A stretch of 64,000 nt of DNA from Saprospiraceae bacterium (lineage in GTDB: Bacteria > Bacteroidota > Bacteroidia > Chitinophagales > Saprospiraceae). The notes under the pieces were generated by a model. It had not been told where the DNA came from and searched no databases. It saw nothing but the letters and a program-made list of their open reading frames with translations. Made by a program: the position numbers and the translations under genes. Every line of letters starts with the position of its first letter. The stretch's first letter is position 1. The stretch spans positions 1 to 64,000 of the forward strand of contig JALHQW010000040.1 in assembly GCA_022841745.1 (NCBI GenBank), read 5' to 3'. Shown one piece after another: positions 60,085-64,000 of this stretch.

Positions 60085-60495
60085 TTATTTGCAAGCTTCA
60101 ATATGTTTAGCTGTGTCGATATAATGCCGAAGCCCGATGACTTTTCCCGCCTCATTGAAAGTCCAGAGATGCATTTCCTCGTCACGGAAGGTTTTACCTG
60201 TTGCATTCACGGTTAGCTCAATGACGAATTCCACAGCGATTTTATTGCCGCCGTCCATCAACGAAAGTACCTGAAAATCAGTGACTTGCATCTCAGTGCC
60301 GATAAATTGGAAAAAAGATAAAACGCCCTCCTTCCCATTTTTGGCCAGCATCCAGGGCACACCAGCTTTTTGAGCCGAGTTGTCCGCCCATGATTCCCAT
60401 TGCACGTCGTCGTCCAATTCTTCTAAAATGCCTGGAACATCGCCTTGGCCGAAGCAGGCATAGATTTGCTGCACAGTTGAAAGATTGTTGCTCAT
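60085..60495 (-). CDS. NTF2/SnoaL-like protein, paralogue 1
   Basis: This 136-residue protein has the NTF2-like pattern of the SnoaL/ketosteroid-isomerase type: an N-terminal helix LSTVQQIYACFGQGDVPGILEELDDDVQWESW, then strands ending in VEFVIELTVNATGKTFRDEEMHLWTFNEAGKVIGLRHYIDTAKH. FGQGDVPGI is a phrase shared, with small changes, by three further proteins of this cluster. There is no signal peptide. Family members range from isomerases to non-enzymatic binding proteins; catalytic residues cannot be assigned. It is the last of the cluster in transcription order before repeat B and the SRPBCC gene. Confidence 0.85.
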   Translation of the reverse strand: MSNNLSTVQQIYACFGQGDVPGILEELDDDVQWESWADNSAQKAGVPWMLAKNGKEGVLSFFQFIGTEMQVTDFQVLSLMDGGNKIAVEFVIELTVNATGKTFRDEEMHLWTFNEAGKVIGLRHYIDTAKHIEACK

Positions 60496-60521
60496 TTTGG
60501 AATATGTTTTTAAGTAAAAAA

Positions 60522-60968
60522 TTAAGCACTGAACTGCTTCAGATGGTGGTCAATATGCCGCCACATCAGCCGACCCCAAGCCTTTTTGGAGAGGTTGCCA
60601 AAAACCGGGCTTGCTTGAAAACCATCCGCTTCGGCGAACCTTGCAAGGCTGGTCAAAAGAACTTTCCTATCCGACTCAATGGAAGTAGGCGAGGGAAGTC
60701 CAGTGCCGGGCAGAAACTGCTTGGCGGTCGGCGCTCCTTTGGGCCAAGGCAAGAACCAAACGATGGCCCGACCAAAAGGCGAGTCGTAAAAAACGCTTTT
60801 TTCGTGCGGAACTTCCGAGTCGCCCAAGGCAACCATGAGCGGCGCATTCAGGTGTGGGAATAACTCATGGATGGTCAATTTCCCCCAATTTCGTTGGCTG
60901 TCAGGATGCAGTTTCTTGAGCCGCTCGATAAGTTCGGAGCGGTCGGTGGAATTGAGAAGGTTTTTCAT
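60522..60968 (-). CDS. DUF1569 (DinB-like) protein
   Basis: From ATG 60968 the product has 148 residues; a longer frame to 61082 would run through the small lipoprotein gene described next. It matches the DUF1569 pattern: RSELIERLKKLHPDSQRNWGKLTIHELFPHLNAPLMVALGDSE, then FLPWPKGAPTAKQFLPG, and at the end WGRLMWRHIDHHLKQF. Histidines at about 34 or 38 and in the final HIDHH are at positions where DinB-like four-helix bundles bind metal. A detoxifying thiol-transferase or a simple metal protein are both possible. It is followed after 26 bases by the first NTF2-like gene. Confidence 0.78.
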   Translation of the reverse strand: MKNLLNSTDRSELIERLKKLHPDSQRNWGKLTIHELFPHLNAPLMVALGDSEVPHEKSVFYDSPFGRAIVWFLPWPKGAPTAKQFLPGTGLPSPTSIESDRKVLLTSLARFAEADGFQASPVFGNLSKKAWGRLMWRHIDHHLKQFSA

Positions 60969-60981
60969 AAATACTTGATTT

Positions 60982-61152
60982 TTAGCTTGTTGTATTTGTC
61001 GCTTCCCTTGAATTAACCTTGAGTGCTTTGTTGTTTTCAATTTTGGATTGCAGAACTTCCAACTGCTGTTTTTCCATGTCACTGCTGTTAATTTGATGGC
61101 ACGAGAAGGTTGTTGCCAATACTATTCCGGTAAAAAATGTAGCGAATTTCAT
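60982..61152 (-). CDS. Small putative lipoprotein
   Basis: A 56-codon frame begins at ATG 61152 with MKFATFFTGIVLATTFSC, a short but convincing lipoprotein signal with the lipobox Cys at 18, followed by a polar, helix-forming mature part of 38 residues (MEKQQLEVLQSKIENNKALK at its centre). It ends 13 bases before the DUF1569 start, and 61 bases after the stop-to-start boundary of the NTF2-like gene upstream, so it fits the operon. I know no family for it; a truncated gene is also possible. Another frame overlapping it on the same strand is an extension of DUF1569 and lacks coding character. Confidence 0.5.
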   Translation of the reverse strand: MKFATFFTGIVLATTFSCHQINSSDMEKQQLEVLQSKIENNKALKVNSREATNTTS

Positions 61153-61213
61153 GGAGGAGAAATTAAATTAAAAGAAGCTGGCAGGTTAGGGGAATCCCTG
61201 CCAGCATTTCATT

Positions 61214-61633
61214 TCAATTGGCGAGCCCCATCGCTTGGGCGATGTTGTAGGTGTCGAGGCAGAAGTAGTGGCTGCTCACCTTGCCCTCGTCGTTCACTCG
61301 CCAGGTCATGCTCCATTGAGCGGCAAATGCATTGCCCGTTGCACGGGCAGTACCTGCACAAAAGCCGTTGGCGACCACTTTGTTGCCTTGTGTAATGTAC
61401 TCGTTCACGTCAAATTGCGTGAGGTTCAGGCGCTCCATCAGCTTCGGAAAAAAAGCGGCGACTGCTGCTTTTCCATCCCGCAGCCCTACGTAGAGGTCCC
61501 CAACGTGCCCGGGGTCTTGCCACTGCACGTCGTCCGTAAGGGCATCCAGTATGCCGGGGATATTGCCGGTGGCAAAGTCGGCATAGCACTGCTGCACGAC
61601 TTCCTTCGGTGAAATTTCGATTGCTGTTTCCAT
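61214..61633 (-). CDS. NTF2/SnoaL-like protein, paralogue 2
   Basis: The 139-residue product reads METAIEISPKEVVQQCYADFATGNIPGILDALTDDVQWQDPG, then LRDGKAAVAAFFPKLMERLNLTQFDVNEYITQGNKVVANGFCAGTARATGNAFAAQWSMTWRVNDEGKVSSHYFCLDTYNIAQAMG. The ATGNIPGI phrase and DDVQW are shared with the other members of the cluster. A predicted Asp (DDVQW) and the following strand are where SnoaL-like enzymes hold their catalytic residues, but this is weak evidence. It has no signal peptide. About 85 bases separate it from the third paralogue. Confidence 0.85.
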   Translation of the reverse strand: METAIEISPKEVVQQCYADFATGNIPGILDALTDDVQWQDPGHVGDLYVGLRDGKAAVAAFFPKLMERLNLTQFDVNEYITQGNKVVANGFCAGTARATGNAFAAQWSMTWRVNDEGKVSSHYFCLDTYNIAQAMGLAN

Positions 61634-61718
61634 TTTTTTATGATTTAAATGGTTGAAAATGAGTAGTTTGAGTCAGGTGGCAACCCAAAAGTTGCCGCCT
61701 GCCTTCAAGGCTGTTCTA

Positions 61719-62120
61719 TCATTGAAATGCAGCCTCTACACTGGCGACATCACCAGTGGCTGCCCATGAGGTTGCCTTTCCATCCCCATTGAACTGCCAT
61801 TTCACCGTGATGGTGCTGTCGTAGTTCTTTCCTGTCGGAATCACATTGGCGGAGATTTGCAGGTCAGTTATAATTTCTTCTTCCGAACCTCGGAAATTCA
61901 TTGGTTGAAAAGCTGTTACTTGTACGTTGTCACCAACCTTTTGGAAGAAGTCGGCAAGCCCTGCCTTGCCATTAAACGTACCGAAGAAGGGCACTACCTT
62001 GCTATCGCCAACATGCGACCACACGGCGTCATCCGTGAAAGTGTCAATGATGCCTGGAATGTCGCCTTGAACGAACCGGGCATAATTATCTTGGACAGTT
62101 TGAAGATTTGAATTTTTCAT
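61719..62120 (-). CDS. NTF2/SnoaL-like protein, paralogue 3
   Basis: I use ATG 62120 (133 residues, MKNSNLQTVQDNYARFVQGDIPGIIDTFTDDAVWSHVG), which aligns with the other paralogues; the frame extends 12 codons further to 62156 but that part lies in repeat C. The central part FFGTFNGKAGLADFFQKVGDNVQVTAFQPMNFRGSEEEIITDLQISANVIPTGKNYDSTITVKWQFNGDGKATSWAATGDVASVEAAF is closest to paralogue 4, with which it shares the ending. It has no signal peptide, in contrast to paralogue 4. Repeat copy C (62154-62316) separates the two genes. Confidence 0.85.
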   Translation of the reverse strand: MKNSNLQTVQDNYARFVQGDIPGIIDTFTDDAVWSHVGDSKVVPFFGTFNGKAGLADFFQKVGDNVQVTAFQPMNFRGSEEEIITDLQISANVIPTGKNYDSTITVKWQFNGDGKATSWAATGDVASVEAAFQ

Positions 62121-62153
62121 TTGATAAAATTTTTGATTGTTGAGAATCAGTTT

Positions 62154-62316
62154 CAATGGTTCGTGAAGTTTTCGGGTTTTCGGGTTCTAAGGTTGCGGCA
62201 CAGTAGCCGTTTTTGAAAAGATGGGTTGCTTTTCCAACCATGTCAAAAATGATTTACAGTTAGGTTTTGCCCCAAATCCCGAAAACCATAGAACCTTAAA
62301 ACTTCACGAACCACTG
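62154..62316 (-). mobile_element. 163-bp terminal-inverted-repeat element, copy C
   Basis: Its plus strand begins CAATGGTTCGTGAAG and ends CTTCACGAACCACTG. Reverse-complemented it follows copy A almost base for base across 163 bp (for example GGGATTTGGGGCAAAACC and GGCTACTGTGCCGCAACC), so it is inserted in the opposite orientation. It separates paralogues 3 and 4 of the NTF2-like cluster. Confidence 0.7.
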
Positions 62317-62323
62317 AGTTTGA

Positions 62324-62776
62324 CTATTTGCTGAATGCAGCATTCACGCTGGCAAAATCGCCAGCCGCTTCCCAGCGAACGACCTTCCCATTGGCATCAA
62401 TTTCAAAAGTAAATACGGAGTTTTCGATATATGCCTTGCCAGTGGCCAAGGCGATGGCCTCTACCCGCACGTCGTTCATCACTTTGTTGCCGTCCACCCT
62501 GAAATTGGAGGGCTGGAACAGGGTAATGTTGGCGTTTTGTCCAAGCAATTGAAAAAACTCGATAGCCCCGGTTTTGCCCTGGCGGACGCCTCCGAAAGGC
62601 ACTACGCTTGGGTCGGCGCCATGTACCCACTCGACATTGTCGCTCAGTTTGGCGATGATGCCGGGCACGTCGCCCTGCCCAAATTTTGCGTAGATGTCCT
62701 GCACGGACTCAAGGTTGGCCTGGGCTGAAACACTGAATGCGACAGCCATAAGGACGGAAATTGCGATTGCTTTCAT
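62324..62776 (-). CDS. Secreted NTF2/SnoaL-like protein, paralogue 4
   Basis: This 150-residue protein has a signal peptide (MKAIAISVLMAVAFSVSAQA, cut near residue 20) and then the same fold as paralogue 3: NLESVQDIYAKFGQGDVPGIIAKLSDNVEWVHGADPS, then GGVRQGKTGAIEFFQLLGQNANITLFQPSNFRVDGNKVMNDVRVEAIALATGKAYIENSVFTFEIDANGKVVRWEAAGDFASVNAAFSK. It is thus an exported member of an otherwise cytoplasmic group. It follows the lipoprotein gene by 60 bases in the same orientation, and the lipoprotein is also exported, so a joint role in the periplasm is likely. Confidence 0.88.
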   Translation of the reverse strand: MKAIAISVLMAVAFSVSAQANLESVQDIYAKFGQGDVPGIIAKLSDNVEWVHGADPSVVPFGGVRQGKTGAIEFFQLLGQNANITLFQPSNFRVDGNKVMNDVRVEAIALATGKAYIENSVFTFEIDANGKVVRWEAAGDFASVNAAFSK

Positions 62777-62836
62777 TGATGATAAATTTTGTTTTGTTGA
62801 TGAATGAAAACCCCGTTTTAGAGGTTTGAATTTTGA

Positions 62837-63535
62837 TTATTGCACGATGACCGTATTGTAAAGCGGGTACATCGTTGGCGCAGCAGTTACACCTTTCGAC
62901 GCAAGGATGGGCATCAGCACATCCCCGAAGGCTTTGAATTGTGCCTCGCTTTCCCAAACATCTATCACCTGGATGCCGTCGGCGGTCCGGTAAGCGACAT
63001 GGTACATCCGCCCGGACGGAGCGCCTGCCCCTTTTGCCTCCAGTTCACTAATAACATTGGTATAGACCTCGGCACTCATGTTTGTCTGGGCGAAAGAAGC
63101 CACAAAAGCAGTGGCTGGCTTCCCGGCGGGCTGCGCCCCAACGATGATGTTCTGCACCTCATGCACCTGCGGGGTTGGCGAAGTGATGCCCAATTTTGTG
63201 AGGGCTTCTTTCAGTTTACCTCGCCTATGGTCAAGTGCTGACTGGCTCGGATAGACACCCATCGTGAAAAACCCCTTTGGCTGAATGGTGCCGATGGCGT
63301 GATAAGTCCAGTCATTCATCCACTCACCGGAGGCAGAAAGTTCTGCGACTACCTTGTCGTAATCCGCCGTTGTCAGTTCCGTGGCTATGGTGATGCTCAC
63401 CACGCCCTTGCTTTCAGGAGCGGCGGTTGGCGTTGGTTCGGGGGTTGTGGCTTCGGCTTGCCCTGTATCCGTTTGCGAACAAGCCGTCAGCGAAACGGCC
63501 AAGAAGGCCATGAACAACAATTTGGAAGTTTTCAT
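62837..63535 (-). CDS. Lipoprotein with two ABM/EthD-like ferredoxin-fold units
   Basis: The 232-residue product has a lipoprotein signal with lipobox LTAC (Cys at about 19), a Thr/Pro/Glu-rich linker (about 22-44), and then two similar halves. The first (about 45-135) contains VVSITIATELTTADYDKVVAEL..FFTMGVYPSQSALD and the second (about 140-232) AFVASFAQTNMSAEVYTNVISELEAKGAG..IQVIDVWESEAQFKAF, the usual order of a dimeric alpha-beta barrel (antibiotic-biosynthesis-monooxygenase-like) domain. A tandem fusion would form the dimer-like barrel within one chain. The substrate is unknown. It seems to be the first gene of the NTF2-cluster transcript on this strand. Confidence 0.72.
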   Translation of the reverse strand: MKTSKLLFMAFLAVSLTACSQTDTGQAEATTPEPTPTAAPESKGVVSITIATELTTADYDKVVAELSASGEWMNDWTYHAIGTIQPKGFFTMGVYPSQSALDHRRGKLKEALTKLGITSPTPQVHEVQNIIVGAQPAGKPATAFVASFAQTNMSAEVYTNVISELEAKGAGAPSGRMYHVAYRTADGIQVIDVWESEAQFKAFGDVLMPILASKGVTAAPTMYPLYNTVIVQ

Positions 63536-63692
63536 TTTTAAAAAATTTATGGTGTAAAATGTGATTGGAAGAAGTAGGCAGGCAGCCTTTCATGAAAACT
63601 CCAAAGGACTGCCCACCGACCATTAGCCTCGTAAGCTAATCTTTCACCATTAGCGCTCGACCAAAGTTTGTGGCCAAGCACTAATGGCGCAA

Positions 63693-64000
63693 TCAACGCT
63701 TGACGAAGTTGTTCAGATAAAATCTGTACTCCTTGTTTTTGGAATCCCTTATGAAACCAAAACTTGTGGGGTAGTAAAGACCCGGTTGCGGATAACTTGC
63801 AGGTTGCGGGATTGCTTTTTCAAAGTTTTGTTGGCTGTCAACGAACGCCTTGGTAATCATCGGTTCCCAAAATGTAACCTCACCATTGAAGGTGCCAACT
63901 ATCCATGTTTCATCAAAAACATGTAGATGTTCTGGATCCAGCTCTTTTGCAGCACTGTTCAGCCAGTGGTTTCCCATTAGCGGCACCACGCCAGTTGGAA
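63693..64000 (-). CDS. DUF5602/TTHB210-like protein, C-terminal part, cut by window edge
   Basis: The frame enters the window from the right edge and gives about 100 residues: PTGVVPLMGNHWLNSAAKELDPEHLHVF..TWIVGTFNGEVTFWEPMITKAFVDSQQNFEKAIPQPASYPQPGLYYPTSFGF. The phrases MG.HW, F-x(4)-G-TFNGEVTFWEPMIT and IPQPASY are those of the DUF5602/TTHB210-like domain, which I recall as a metal-binding jelly-roll-type domain of secreted proteins. The N-terminus and any signal peptide lie outside the window. It is transcribed in the same direction as the lipoprotein and NTF2-like genes, 157 bases upstream of the former. Confidence 0.6.
   Translation of the reverse strand, partial: PTGVVPLMGNHWLNSAAKELDPEHLHVFDETWIVGTFNGEVTFWEPMITKAFVDSQQNFEKAIPQPASYPQPGLYYPTSFGFIRDSKNKEYRFYLNNFVKR

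Overview
The window is chromosomal DNA of a Bacteroidota bacterium, most likely of the Saprospiria/Chitinophagia type (inference). The sequence supports this with a type IX secretion sorting tail, several promoters of the TTG/TTTG-N18-20-TAnnTTTG kind, start codons preceded by A/C-rich leaders instead of Shine-Dalgarno sites, and families typical of the phylum (DUF3857, DUF4175, SdiA-regulated propeller, large FtsX-type permease arrays). I found no rRNA, tRNA, CRISPR array or complete insertion sequence.

Left part (1-12.3 kb): a truncated carboxypeptidase-regulatory-like ORF and a PAS-LuxR regulator; fdhD; an SdiA-regulated propeller; a DEAD-box RNA helicase with a long leader; a lipoprotein-type methyltransferase; thioredoxin; a glutamate-cysteine-ligase-like/CBS fusion; a small secreted His-rich protein; a small membrane protein; and a T9SS-sorted protein.

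Central part (12.4-39.3 kb): one large transport locus. A sigma-54 activator and its histidine kinase overlap by 4 bp. A near-consensus sigma-54 promoter (15244-15259) follows, then an HlyD-type adaptor, two MacB/LolD-type ATPases, the remnant of a permease gene, and eight full-length duplicated-FtsX permeases of 795-813 aa, all ending in the same short C-terminal tail. Two Uma2-type nuclease genes lie in opposite orientation among them. Some intergenic spacers hold perfect hairpins built of short repeated units, or CAACAATC-type tracts. The likely picture is a two-component, sigma-54-controlled efflux or envelope-stress system with many interchangeable permeases. No TolC-like gene is present.

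Right part (39.3-64 kb): two tandem DUF3857 proteins (only the first keeps the transglutaminase triad); an SRPBCC protein; a hybrid-length histidine kinase gene interrupted by one in-frame amber codon; an MsbA-like exporter; a permease with a His-rich loop; an AAA15/OLD-like ATPase overlapping a small PD-(D/E)xK-like protein, followed by a RelE/ParE toxin-antitoxin pair (candidate defence islet); a TMTC-like membrane TPR protein; a GH18 chitinase; a 1138-aa DUF4175 coiled-coil protein; and a minus-strand cluster with four NTF2/SnoaL paralogues, DUF1569, SRPBCC, two lipoproteins and a DUF5602-like gene cut by the right edge. Three copies of a 163-bp terminal-inverted-repeat element, one diverged 185-bp relative and another 133-bp inverted-repeat element lie between genes here. 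These and the ATPase/nuclease pair are the parts least explained by known annotation.
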